This document shows positions 1 through 6,776 of a DNA stretch of 8,010 nucleotides, one piece after another. The position numbers and the translations under genes were made by a program. The notes under the pieces were generated by a model that saw only the letters and a list, made by a program, of their open reading frames with translations, made no database searches and was not told where the DNA came from. The number at the start of each line of letters is the position of its first letter. Positions within the stretch are counted from its first letter, which is position 1. The DNA is from Chloroflexota bacterium (lineage in GTDB: Bacteria > Chloroflexota > Anaerolineae > SpSt-600): contig DRAO01000433.1 in NCBI GenBank assembly GCA_011041825.1, positions 1 through 8,010 of the forward strand. The letters are read 5' to 3'.

Positions 1-153
1 AAGAAAGAAAGGCGCCTGGTGAACGTGCCTCTCGATTATGTGGGGTTCGATATTCCCAATAAATTCGTGGTTGGATATGGGCTGGATTTCGGGGAAATCT
101 ACCGGAATCTGCCCTACATCGCCGTGCTTAAACCGGAAATATATGGGACCTAG
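1..153 (+). CDS. hpt: Hypoxanthine phosphoribosyltransferase, C-terminal fragment (5' end outside window)
   Basis: The first 50 codons read open in frame 1 to a TAG at 151-153. The fragment contains [18 protein letters not shown] followed by YRNLPYI and VLKPE. This is the very conserved C-terminus of bacterial hypoxanthine(-guanine) phosphoribosyltransferase, the cytosolic purine-salvage enzyme that joins hypoxanthine or guanine to PRPP to give IMP or GMP. In the known family the DYVGF aromatic stacks on the purine ring and the following VGYGLD segment completes the active site. The catalytic PRPP loop lies upstream of the window and cannot be checked. The next gene starts 71 bp downstream on the same strand with no obvious terminator between, so co-transcription is possible. 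Identification is from recalled family motifs. Confidence 0.9.
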   Translation, partial: KKERRLVNVPLDYVGFDIPNKFVVGYGLDFGEIYRNLPYIAVLKPEIYGT

Positions 154-214
154 CGGTTAGTCAAGCTTTACCCATTGCTAAGGGGATGCAATAGTTTCGT
201 ACAATCCTTCACCT

Positions 215-218
215 GGAG
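215..218 (+). promoter_or_regulatory. Shine-Dalgarno for the AlkP-like gene
   Basis: GGAG lies 6 nt upstream of the ATG at 225 and supports that start. The encoded N-terminus is a positively charged MRK followed by a hydrophobic helix, as expected for a true beginning. Confidence 0.6.
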
Positions 219-224
219 AGCTCT

Positions 225-1868
225 ATGAGAAAAGGCCTTTTCCTGGCTCTTGCCATCCTTCTCTTAACGCTGACCGCATATCTAGCCCACCTTTGGCTGA
301 TTATGCTTGAAGACTCCCTGTTGAACTTCTCCCCTCCCTTTGAAGGGAAGCTCCCCCCCGATTTGCCTACTACCCCCGTGAGCCAGAAGTTAGTGCTTGT
401 GATAGCAGAAATAGGGGAGCCGGATGCATACCAGAGGGCAGGCTACTTGAAGCACCTGATGGAAATAGGAGCGTATGCTCCGGTGATATGGCCCGATGCT
501 CCTGGAAATTATACCCCCCTTAGTGTGCTCCTGACAGGGGCTTCTCCCGATATGGGGGGAGTATACTTCACGCCTTCACCCTTCCAGGCTGACCATCTGC
601 TGAAAGAGGCGAAGCGTGCTGGGCGAACTGTGGCCTTCTCCGGACCTGAATTCTGGCAGGATATGCTCGATGCTTCCGATGATTTCGATGCCTTTTTCCT
701 GGCCGAAGGGGACGATGGCGAGCAAATTGCCCGGGAAGCGGCACGGTTCATAAGGTACTTCCACCCCGATTTCCTCCTGGTGCATTTGGGAGGGGAAGCC
801 TTTCAGCAGGGGAAGCCCTCTTCCCATCCAGACATAGCCGGGCTTGATGAACTCGTTCGCTTGATAGGGAGGGAATCAAACCCCACCCAGGACATCCTGG
901 CGGTGCTCTTGGCTTCCGGGAGGACTTCGGCGTTAATCATTGCTGGCAAAGGCATAAAGCCTGGCCGCTATGATGCTATCTCGGCCACCGATATTGCCCC
1001 AACCTTAGCAGCCTTGATGGGGATTCCTATCCCTACCAAGGCTCAGGGCCACATCCTATTCCCCATCCTCAGGTTGCCCGAGGATAGGAAAGCCGAGAAA
1101 GCCATTGCGCTGGCCCGTCAGCGGGTTAACCTGGCTGATTTCTACCTGGTGAATTTAAGGGGGAAAGGGCTGAAGGAAGGTGTCAAAGGGGATGCCATAA
1201 TAGCACAGAGCTCATTTGAGACAGGCAACTACAAAGAAGCCTTTGAACTGGCACACCTTGCCATTAAAGAGGCTGACCAGGCAATGGCGAAGGCGAGGGA
1301 AAGGGCGATAGAAGCCGGGCAATGGCACAGGCTCCCTTTGGTGCTGATTATAGCCCTCTTACCCCTGATCATCGCCCTGATACAAAGGCGGCCTCTCACA
1401 GCCATCCTTTTCTTGGGAGGGATTTTATCGGTTACGCTGAACGCCTACCTCTTCAGGCAGGAGTGCTCGGCTCCATCTTACAACACGCTCTATCAGGTTC
1501 TATCAACCTGGGGCACCATCAGGCGAACTCTGATAGCATTGTTTGTGCCTGCTCTGTTGCCCTTTTTGTGGCTCCTGGTGGAGGGTGAAAGAGACCTTGT
1601 GGAGGTGGCTGAGGCTCTGGCCGGATACGCCCTTTTCGTCGTATACCTGACTGCGTTACCAGCACTCTTCTGCTTATGGCGGATTGGCTTTACCGTGACC
1701 TGGCCTTTGCCCCCACTTTCTCTGTATTCGGTGCAATTCTTGAGCCTATGGCAGGTCATCCTAACGGGGCTAGCTGCTTTGCCTTTGCCTTTCCTGGGGA
1801 TGCTCCTCTTCGGGATTCTGAAGGTATCTGCGAGACTGGGGGGTGTCAATCTTGATTTTGTAACGTAA
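225..1868 (+). CDS. Membrane-anchored alkaline-phosphatase-superfamily protein, probable pseudoenzyme
   Basis: 547 aa. Residues 4-28 form a signal anchor. Residues 55-283 look like the AlkP/sulfatase/phosphodiesterase fold. Residues 284-368 are charged and helical. About five membrane helices follow (roughly 370-386, 390-410, 434-452, 463-487, 509-532). The soluble part should lie outside the cytoplasmic membrane. Fold signatures are the VLVIAEIGEPDAY strand (57-69), TPLSVLLTGASPDMGGV (97-113) in the nucleophile region, and GKGIKPG plus TDIAPTLAALMGIP (241-268), the family's usual C-terminal signature. Several catalytic positions look lost: the metal-binding Asp of the usual VDG is E62, the usual D..GH..G is represented by EAFQQG (191-196), and the usual SDHG is ASGR (230-233). 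Thr97, in the nucleophile position, remains, but the Asn that normally follows the Pro is Leu. I infer a non-catalytic or altered protein acting in the envelope. Substrate is unknown. An active but divergent transferase is the alternative. Confidence 0.7.
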   Translation: MRKGLFLALAILLLTLTAYLAHLWLIMLEDSLLNFSPPFEGKLPPDLPTTPVSQKLVLVIAEIGEPDAYQRAGYLKHLMEIGAYAPVIWPDAPGNYTPLSVLLTGASPDMGGVYFTPSPFQADHLLKEAKRAGRTVAFSGPEFWQDMLDASDDFDAFFLAEGDDGEQIAREAARFIRYFHPDFLLVHLGGEAFQQGKPSSHPDIAGLDELVRLIGRESNPTQDILAVLLASGRTSALIIAGKGIKPGRYDAISATDIAPTLAALMGIPIPTKAQGHILFPILRLPEDRKAEKAIALARQRVNLADFYLVNLRGKGLKEGVKGDAIIAQSSFETGNYKEAFELAHLAIKEADQAMAKARERAIEAGQWHRLPLVLIIALLPLIIALIQRRPLTAILFLGGILSVTLNAYLFRQECSAPSYNTLYQVLSTWGTIRRTLIALFVPALLPFLWLLVEGERDLVEVAEALAGYALFVVYLTALPALFCLWRIGFTVTWPLPPLSLYSVQFLSLWQVILTGLAALPLPFLGMLLFGILKVSARLGGVNLDFVT

Positions 1869-1926
1869 CCTGACGTGAACCTGGTGTGTATACCCAACAG
1901 GGTAGCATTCCATTTAAGTGAGCTTC

Positions 1927-1932
1927 AGGAGG
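1927..1932 (+). promoter_or_regulatory. Strong Shine-Dalgarno for rmlD
   Basis: A perfect AGGAGG (with a following T) sits 7 nt before the ATG at 1940 in the 71-bp gap after the AlkP-like gene. It fixes the rmlD start and suggests well-translated mRNA. Confidence 0.85.
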
Positions 1933-1939
1933 TGAGGGG

Positions 1940-2809
1940 ATGAGGATAGCCGTGGTAGGGAGCAGAGGGCAGCTGGGACGTGCCTTGCTGGAGGTGTTAA
2001 CCGATGATTTAGTCCTCCCTATGGCTCGCCCCGAATACGACATCACCAACCTCGAAGCCATCAGGAAAGGTCTGCTGGCCTTCCGTCCTGATGTGGTAAT
2101 CCTCACCGCCGCTTTCACCAACGTGGACGGGTGTGAACGGGAACCCGAGAAGGCTTACGCTGTCAATGCCTTGGGAACCCGCAACGTGGCCCTGGCCACT
2201 TACGAATGTGGGGCAGCAATGGTCTACGTGAGCACCAACGAAGTCTTTGATGGCACCAAGCGGGAACCATATTGGGAGTTCGACCCTCCCAATCCCATCG
2301 GAGTTTATGGGCGTTCTAAGCTGGCGGGGGAGCAATTTGTACGGGACATCCTCTCCCGATTTTACATAGTGCGCACCGCCTGGCTTTACTATCACGGGGG
2401 CAACAACTTCGTCACCAAGATCATCAGGGCTGCCGATGAGAGGGGTGCCCTCAGGGTGGTCGCAGATGAGGTGAGCAACCCCACTTATGCCCTGGACCTG
2501 GCCTGCGCCATAAGCAAGCTTATCCGTACCGGGCATTACGGCATCTATCACTTCACGAATTCCGGAAGCTGCTCTCGGTACGAATTCGCCTGCCTCATCC
2601 TCAAGCTCTCAGGGCGAGGCGATGTGCCTGTAGAACCCATAACATCTGATCAATGGAAGCGGGTGGCGACTCCTCCCCTTTACACTCCTTTGCGTAACTT
2701 CTGTGGGGCGCAGATTGACATAACTTTGCGACCTTGGCAAGAGGCTCTGAAAGCCTTCTTCGAGAGGGAGCCTGGGCTGAAGAAGTCTAGCGATGAAAGG
2801 GCGGGGTAA
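1940..2809 (+). CDS. rmlD: dTDP-4-dehydrorhamnose reductase (RmlD/RfbD family)
   Basis: 289 aa, the usual length for this extended short-chain dehydrogenase. The family reduces dTDP-4-dehydro-L-rhamnose to dTDP-L-rhamnose with NAD(P)H, the last step of the RmlABCD pathway, in the cytosol. Visible are the Rossmann motif GSRGQLG (7-13), DITN (34-37), the NVDGCE segment (61-66), YAVNALGTRNVA (73-84), the catalytic YGRSK with Tyr123 and Lys127, RTAWLY (145-150), a substrate-domain segment DEVSNPTYALDLA (176-188), and RPWQEAL near the C-terminus (264-270). The usual STDYVFDG is STNEVFDG here (98-105), so the Asp next to the catalytic Thr is Asn100. No rmlA, rmlB or rmlC is in the window. The start is fixed by a perfect AGGAGG. 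The 3' end overlaps or abuts a glycosyltransferase gene, which suggests the sugar feeds that enzyme. A related 4-ketoreductase with another product cannot be excluded. Confidence 0.9.
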   Translation: MRIAVVGSRGQLGRALLEVLTDDLVLPMARPEYDITNLEAIRKGLLAFRPDVVILTAAFTNVDGCEREPEKAYAVNALGTRNVALATYECGAAMVYVSTNEVFDGTKREPYWEFDPPNPIGVYGRSKLAGEQFVRDILSRFYIVRTAWLYYHGGNNFVTKIIRAADERGALRVVADEVSNPTYALDLACAISKLIRTGHYGIYHFTNSGSCSRYEFACLILKLSGRGDVPVEPITSDQWKRVATPPLYTPLRNFCGAQIDITLRPWQEALKAFFEREPGLKKSSDERAG

Positions 2810-3815
2810 GCTTATGGGAACAGAGGAAGTGAAATTTATCCCTCAGGATGGCGGGGAATCACCCCCTCCTTATTTCTCGGTTATAATCCCCAACTGGAAC
2901 GGGGAGAAATTCCTCCGAGGTTGCCTGGGTTCCCTCAGGAATCAGACCTTCCGCAATTTCGAGGTCATCCTTGTGGATAACGCCTCCACCGATGGCTCCG
3001 TACCTCTGGTGGAACGGGAATTCCCCGAGGTTAAGCTCATAAAACTCCGCCGCAACCTGGGCCTCACCGGGGGGGCTAACGTGGGGATAATGCATTCCCG
3101 AGGCGAGGTAATCGCCCTCCTGAACAACGATGCCGAAGCTCACCCCGATTGGCTGGCTGCCCTGTATGATGCATTGCAGCGGCATCCCGAGGCAGGGATG
3201 GCCGCCAGCAAGATGCTTCTTTATGACCGGAGGGATGTGATAAACTCGGCAGGGGATTTCTACCGGGTGGATGGTGTGCCGGGGAACAGAGGGGTATGGG
3301 AGCGGGATGAGGGGCAGTACGACGAAGAGGAATACGTGTTCGGGGCCTGTGGAGGGGCAGCAGCCTACCGCCGTTCGATGTTGGAAGACATTGGGCTTTT
3401 CGACGAAGAGATGTTTATGTACTGTGAAGATGTGGACCTCGCCTGGCGAGCCCAGATAGCTGGTTACAAATGCATATATGTCCCCAAAGCCATAGTTTAC
3501 CACCGCCTCAGTGCCACCGGAGGGGGTAAGACGGCAAGCTTCTACAATGGGCGCAATTTCATCTATGTCATCGCCAAAGATTACCCGGGGAAGCTCTTCC
3601 GCAAATACTGGCTTCTCATCCTGAAGGCGCAATTGCGCATAACACGAGAGGCCCTTAAAGCGTGGAGAGGTGAGGCGGCCAGGGCACGGCTATGCGGGCA
3701 GCTAGCCGGGTTACTGATGATACCCAAAGCCCTGGCAAAACGCCCTGCCACCTACGCCCGACGCCGTGTCTCCGATGAATACCTCGAATCCATCTTGGTG
3801 AAGGCTGGGGATTAG
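2793..3815 (+). CDS. Family 2 glycosyltransferase (GT-A fold, rhamnosyltransferase-like)
   Basis: 340 aa from the ATG at 2793. An equally plausible start is the ATG at 2814 (Met8), 4 nt after the rmlD stop and preceded at 7 nt by a G-rich GGCGGGG. Neither site has a strong Shine-Dalgarno. The GT-A domain spans about 27-260: SVIIPNWNGEKFL (29-41), EVILVDNASTDGS (57-69), NLGLTGGANVGI (88-99), the nucleotide/metal site LLNNDAE with Asp113 (109-115), FGACGGAAAYRR (183-194), and the acceptor/catalytic EDVDLAWR (212-219), followed by AGYKCIYVPKAIVYH ending at His237. This pattern is typical of WbbL/RfbN-like rhamnosyltransferases in GT2, which act at the cytosolic membrane face on nucleotide sugars. 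The region 271-312 is basic and helical and may associate with the membrane. Coupling to rmlD supports dTDP-rhamnose or a similar donor, but the donor and acceptor are inferred. Confidence 0.88.
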   Translation: MKGRGKLMGTEEVKFIPQDGGESPPPYFSVIIPNWNGEKFLRGCLGSLRNQTFRNFEVILVDNASTDGSVPLVEREFPEVKLIKLRRNLGLTGGANVGIMHSRGEVIALLNNDAEAHPDWLAALYDALQRHPEAGMAASKMLLYDRRDVINSAGDFYRVDGVPGNRGVWERDEGQYDEEEYVFGACGGAAAYRRSMLEDIGLFDEEMFMYCEDVDLAWRAQIAGYKCIYVPKAIVYHRLSATGGGKTASFYNGRNFIYVIAKDYPGKLFRKYWLLILKAQLRITREALKAWRGEAARARLCGQLAGLLMIPKALAKRPATYARRRVSDEYLESILVKAGD

Positions 3816-3856
3816 CAGCCCGAGGCTAAACCTTCAAGCTCAACGGTGGAAGAGCG

Positions 3857-4582
3857 CTATAGGGATTGAATCATCTCGGTAATTTCCCGGGCGTTTCTAA
3901 CGGCAAAACCGAAGGCGTCGTTGTTGAAATACACGTATACATCCAGGCCATCCCGCAGGAAGCCCCTTATTATCCCCGCCCAGTGGGCCAGCTCCTCTGC
4001 ATTGTAAAGGCCACCGTAGACCAAGCCGCTCCCGTGCATACGGATGTAGACAAAGGGAGCGGTTACCTTGATGGGGCATTCAAAACCTGGCAGGCTTATG
4101 ATGCAGAAGGCAACCCCCTTTCCCTCCAAGATGCGGAAAACCTCTTCAGTAAGCCAGCTTTCATCTCGGAACTCGAAGGTGTAAAGGAGGTCGCCCGGCA
4201 GGAATTCCAGGAATGTCTCCAACCGGCCTGGATTGCAACGCCATCGGGGAGGCAGTTGGAACAGGATGGGGCCCAGCTTTTCCCCTAACAGGCGGGCTCT
4301 CTTGAGGAAGAGATTTACCGAATCGGGGGAGACCTTCAACTTCTTAAGGTGGGTGATGAAGCGGTTGGCCTTCACAGCGAAGATGAACCCCCGGGGAGCC
4401 GTTTCCCTCCATCCTTTGAAGGCTTCCTCGCTGGGGAGCCGGTAAAAGCTGTTGTTAATCTCCACCGTAGGGAAATGGCGAGCATAGAAGCTCAGCCATT
4501 CCTGCTGAGGCAAATCCCCCGGATAGAACACCTCTCTCCAATGCGGGTAGACCCACCCTGATGTGCCAATATAGAGGGACAT
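3857..4582 (-). CDS. DUF72 family protein (YecE-like)
   Basis: 241 aa, the family's normal length. Two ATGs are in tandem (4585 and 4582). The second is preferred because GAGG then sits 7 nt away rather than 4. Numbering from 4582, conserved DUF72 features are an N-terminal YIGTSGW (4-10), VEINNSFYRLP (40-50), KANRFITH (71-78), LFQLPP (107-112), FEFRDESW (136-143), YIRMHG (179-184) and YFNNDAFGFAVRNA (218-231). The family is known from structures as a TIM barrel, probably cytosolic, without an established biochemical role. The charged and aromatic residues above line the presumed pocket and all look intact. The gene follows the GT87 gene after a 116-bp gap and converges with the GT2 gene. It may have its own promoter in that gap or be the tail of the cysS transcript. 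Confidence 0.9.
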   Translation of the reverse strand: MSLYIGTSGWVYPHWREVFYPGDLPQQEWLSFYARHFPTVEINNSFYRLPSEEAFKGWRETAPRGFIFAVKANRFITHLKKLKVSPDSVNLFLKRARLLGEKLGPILFQLPPRWRCNPGRLETFLEFLPGDLLYTFEFRDESWLTEEVFRILEGKGVAFCIISLPGFECPIKVTAPFVYIRMHGSGLVYGGLYNAEELAHWAGIIRGFLRDGLDVYVYFNNDAFGFAVRNAREITEMIQSL

Positions 4583-4586
4583 CATA

Positions 4587-4593
4587 CCACCTC
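4587..4593 (-). promoter_or_regulatory. Shine-Dalgarno for the DUF72 gene
   Basis: GAGGTGG on the minus strand. Its GAGG core ends 7 nt before the ATG at 4582 and 4 nt before the ATG at 4585, which favours the inner start. Confidence 0.6.
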
Positions 4594-4617
4594 GTTTGCA
4601 TTTCTTTCTTCTCAGCT

Positions 4618-4646
4618 TCCGGGGCAGCTTTAACCCCGGAGTTTTT
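4618..4646 (+). terminator. Terminator-like hairpin with T tract, + strand orientation
   Basis: A perfect 7-bp inverted repeat, TCCGGGG (4618-4624) and CCCCGGA (4634-4640), encloses a 9-nt loop. On the + strand it is followed by G and then five T (4642-4646), the form of an intrinsic terminator. On the minus strand, the direction of both flanking genes, the hairpin is preceded by the A-tract and followed by no T run, so it would not be a standard terminator for the GT87 gene. It would end + strand transcripts reading through the DUF72 gene in antisense, or act as a 5'-leader structure of the DUF72 mRNA. The stem is certain; the function is not. Confidence 0.45.
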
Positions 4647-4701
4647 CAACACTCCTTTCCAGCCTTTCCGGGATGGAACCTTGCCTATTATGTAACCACA
4701 A

Positions 4702-5886
4702 TCAAGTAATGAGCTGCCTCAGGAAGAGGAAGAAGGCCAAAAGGATTAATGGGAAGGGCAGGTACATAATTGGATGTTCAAATTCGCCCACAACCGTGGC
4801 GAGGAATAGAACCCACAACCCTGCGAATGAGATTGCCTCTACGCCGGAGATGAGCCAGAGCCCCAGGGTGTGGAAGCGCTCGGCCAGGAATTTAAACCCG
4901 AAGAGCGTGGGGAGGAGCAAAATCACGTAGTTGGTAGTGGCGGTGCGAAGCGCTATCAGGTTGGTTATGATTAAGCACATCCCCGTGGACCAATGGAATG
5001 CTTCCTCAGAATCCGTTTGCAAGGTTTTGTGCCAGGCAAATACCAGGTAAGCCAGCAGGGCAAGGGAAAGCAGGAGTTCCGTGACTCTACCCAGTATGGG
5101 GAAGTAGTAGTTTGTTATAATCCACACCGGCGAGCCTATGGCTGTATAAGAGGGGTAGAGGGAAACCTGATGCAGGAACCCCTGGAGCCAGGAAGGCTCC
5201 AGCGCCCAGGAAGCTCCCAGAAGCAAGGCGAAAGCCCCGGCCAGTGCGGCAAGGAATCTCCACCTACGCTTGATGATCCCCCACCACACCAGGAGAGGGA
5301 TGAGCAGGAATACCATCTGGGGTTTAAAGGAGGTAAGGCTTAGAGCTGCCCCTGCCAGGTAATCACGCCCTTCCTTCAAGGCCCAAAACGTAAGGGTGGT
5401 GAAGAAAAACACCACCACAGCAAATTGCCCCAGGATAATGGCTCGTGCCCCGTAATAGAAAAAGAGGCTCCATAGCAGTGTCGCAATCCTCAACCCCGGA
5501 GGAGGTTGCCATCCGTAGATGGAGAAAGCAATCCATACCCCTCCAAGGAGCATAAATTCCAGGAGGGCCATCCATATGGCCTGAACCCAGGGATAAGGGA
5601 GCCAAACCAGCGGCCAGAGGAAGAAAACCGTGTAAAAAGGGTAGGCGAAAAGGCCGGGGTCTTCATCAGGGCGGGCTGGCCTCCCGTAGATGCCCATCTG
5701 GATTTGCAAGGTGGCCTCATCTGAATAAGGGCTCAGGCCATCACGCCAGAAGGCTCTTGCCCCAGCCCAGCGGGAGTAAAAATCATTGGCCCCGGGGTAA
5801 CGGGAGGTGAAAACACTGTAGGTGAAAACTACGTTGATGGCAAAAGCTGTGATAAGCAATAACGTGGCTATTAACCGTTCCCTCAT
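4702..5886 (-). CDS. Polytopic membrane glycosyltransferase, GT87/DUF2029 type
   Basis: 394 aa with about eleven or twelve hydrophobic segments, beginning with a signal-anchor-like helix (5-26). The first extracytoplasmic loop carries ANDFYSRWAGARAF (33-46) followed by GLSPYS (50-55). This matches the DUF2029/GT87 pattern of an Asp-Phe shortly after the first helix, with Asp35 the likely catalytic residue of a GT-C enzyme. Further family-like signs are GQFAVVVFFF (153-162) and AGAALSLTSFKPQ (178-190), resembling the conserved Gly-Gln helix and the Lys-Pro motif. Known members such as mycobacterial PimE transfer mannose from polyprenyl-phosphate-mannose outside the membrane. Here both donor and acceptor are unknown. 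The ATG lies 2 bp after the rlmB stop with AGGGG 5 nt upstream, inside the end of rlmB, so translation is probably coupled. The stop is TGA at 4702-4704. It could instead be another GT-C-like membrane protein. Confidence 0.72.
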   Translation of the reverse strand: MRERLIATLLLITAFAINVVFTYSVFTSRYPGANDFYSRWAGARAFWRDGLSPYSDEATLQIQMGIYGRPARPDEDPGLFAYPFYTVFFLWPLVWLPYPWVQAIWMALLEFMLLGGVWIAFSIYGWQPPPGLRIATLLWSLFFYYGARAIILGQFAVVVFFFTTLTFWALKEGRDYLAGAALSLTSFKPQMVFLLIPLLVWWGIIKRRWRFLAALAGAFALLLGASWALEPSWLQGFLHQVSLYPSYTAIGSPVWIITNYYFPILGRVTELLLSLALLAYLVFAWHKTLQTDSEEAFHWSTGMCLIITNLIALRTATTNYVILLLPTLFGFKFLAERFHTLGLWLISGVEAISFAGLWVLFLATVVGEFEHPIMYLPFPLILLAFFLFLRQLIT

Positions 5887-5888
5887 CT

Positions 5889-6776
5889 CTACCCCTGAGG
5901 AAGACAGCGCTTATGCTGGTAATAAATCTGGTATAAAGCTATGGACCCAGCCACGGCAGCATTGAGCGATGAGACTCTCCCTTCCATCGGGAGCTTTAAG
6001 AGCAAATCGCACTTTTCCCTTACCGAAGGCCGTATGCCTTTGCCCTCACTCCCTATCACTAAGGCTATAGGCATCTTCAGGTCAGCCTCGAAAATATCCA
6101 CGGCTTCAGGGGCTTTCTCCAGGCCCATTGCCCACAGGCCTGCCTCCTTCAGCCCCTCCAAGGCCCGGTTGAGGTTGGTTACCTGGGCTACGAGGAGGTG
6201 CTCCACTGCTCCGGCGGAGGTTTTGACCACCGCAGGGGTTACCCCTACCGCCCGCCTTTCTTGGATTACCACCCCCGCTACCCCTACGGCTTCCGCTGTC
6301 CTCAGCAAATTCCCCACATTCTGGGGGTCTTGAAGCAAATCAAGCACCAGCACGACGGGCAGCGGGTGCTCCGGAGCCTTCCCTATGATTTCCTCTAACA
6401 GCGCATAGGGATAAGGGGAGGTTTCGAGCAATACCCCTTGATGGTGGCCATCAGGTATGGTTTCGTCCAGCTTCTCCCGGGGGAAGTAAAGGGGATAAAG
6501 GCCCTTTCGGGCAGCTAGGGAGATTATCTCGTCAATCGGGTAAGTATCCCTGACCCCTTCCGCCAGGATCAAGCGGTAGAACTTGCGCCTTCCAGCCCGA
6601 AGGGATTCGAGAACAGGATTGCGCCCATAGAGGAATTCCGCCGAGGGATTGGAAAGTCTGATGCCCCCCTGCTCCCTCGCAGGAGGAAGCTTCCGAGGAG
6701 CAGCGCTTTTTTGCTCGGTTTTCGCCCGTGAGGGACGTGAAGTTATGCCTTTACCCCTTGTCTTACCCTTCGCCAC
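5889..6776 (-). CDS. rlmB: 23S rRNA 2'-O-ribose methyltransferase, RlmB/TrmH (SpoU) family
   Basis: 295 aa from the GTG at 6776, or 321 aa from the ATG at 6854. I prefer the GTG: it reduces the overlap with cysS from 112 to 34 bp, has AGGG 6 nt upstream, and drops a stretch that looks like out-of-frame cysS. From the GTG, residues 1-46 are a Lys/Arg/Ser/Pro-rich, probably disordered tail. EFLYGRNPVLESL (47-59) starts the L30e-like RNA-binding domain, which ends near HHQGVLLE (111-118). The SPOUT knot domain shows all three motifs: DPQNVGNLLRTAEAVG (150-165), VIGSEGKGI (240-248) and PMEGRVSSLNAAVA (263-276). The family methylates 2'-O of a guanosine in 23S rRNA (G2251 in E. coli) with S-adenosylmethionine. 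The exact target here is inferred from family membership. Placement after cysS is a common bacterial arrangement. Confidence 0.9.
   Translation of the reverse strand: MAKGKTRGKGITSRPSRAKTEQKSAAPRKLPPAREQGGIRLSNPSAEFLYGRNPVLESLRAGRRKFYRLILAEGVRDTYPIDEIISLAARKGLYPLYFPREKLDETIPDGHHQGVLLETSPYPYALLEEIIGKAPEHPLPVVLVLDLLQDPQNVGNLLRTAEAVGVAGVVIQERRAVGVTPAVVKTSAGAVEHLLVAQVTNLNRALEGLKEAGLWAMGLEKAPEAVDIFEADLKMPIALVIGSEGKGIRPSVREKCDLLLKLPMEGRVSSLNAAVAGSIALYQIYYQHKRCLPQG

Noticed and set aside
175..205. Possible promoter TTGCTA/TACAAT before the AlkP-like gene
   Set aside because: The -35 matches only 4 of 6 and the spacer is 19 nt. The transcript would start around 212, almost on the Shine-Dalgarno. Chance is as likely.
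2009..2551. A 180-codon minus-strand frame opposite rmlD
   Set aside because: It is fully antisense to a well-supported SDR enzyme. Its composition is that of a reverse-complement shadow and no motif is visible.
2859..3632. A 257-codon minus-strand frame opposite the GT2 gene
   Set aside because: The GT2 gene has all family motifs in its own frame. The opposite frame is long mainly because of codon bias and shows no domain.
3816..3856. Bidirectional terminator in the convergent gap
   Set aside because: The only inverted repeat is AGCC/GGCT around a 3-nt loop at 3817-3827 with no T run. It is too weak to call.
4586..4701. Minus-strand promoter for the DUF72 gene with CATAAT as -10
   Set aside because: TTGATT is only 7 nt upstream of it and no acceptable -35 occurs at 16-18 nt, so I could not support a full promoter.
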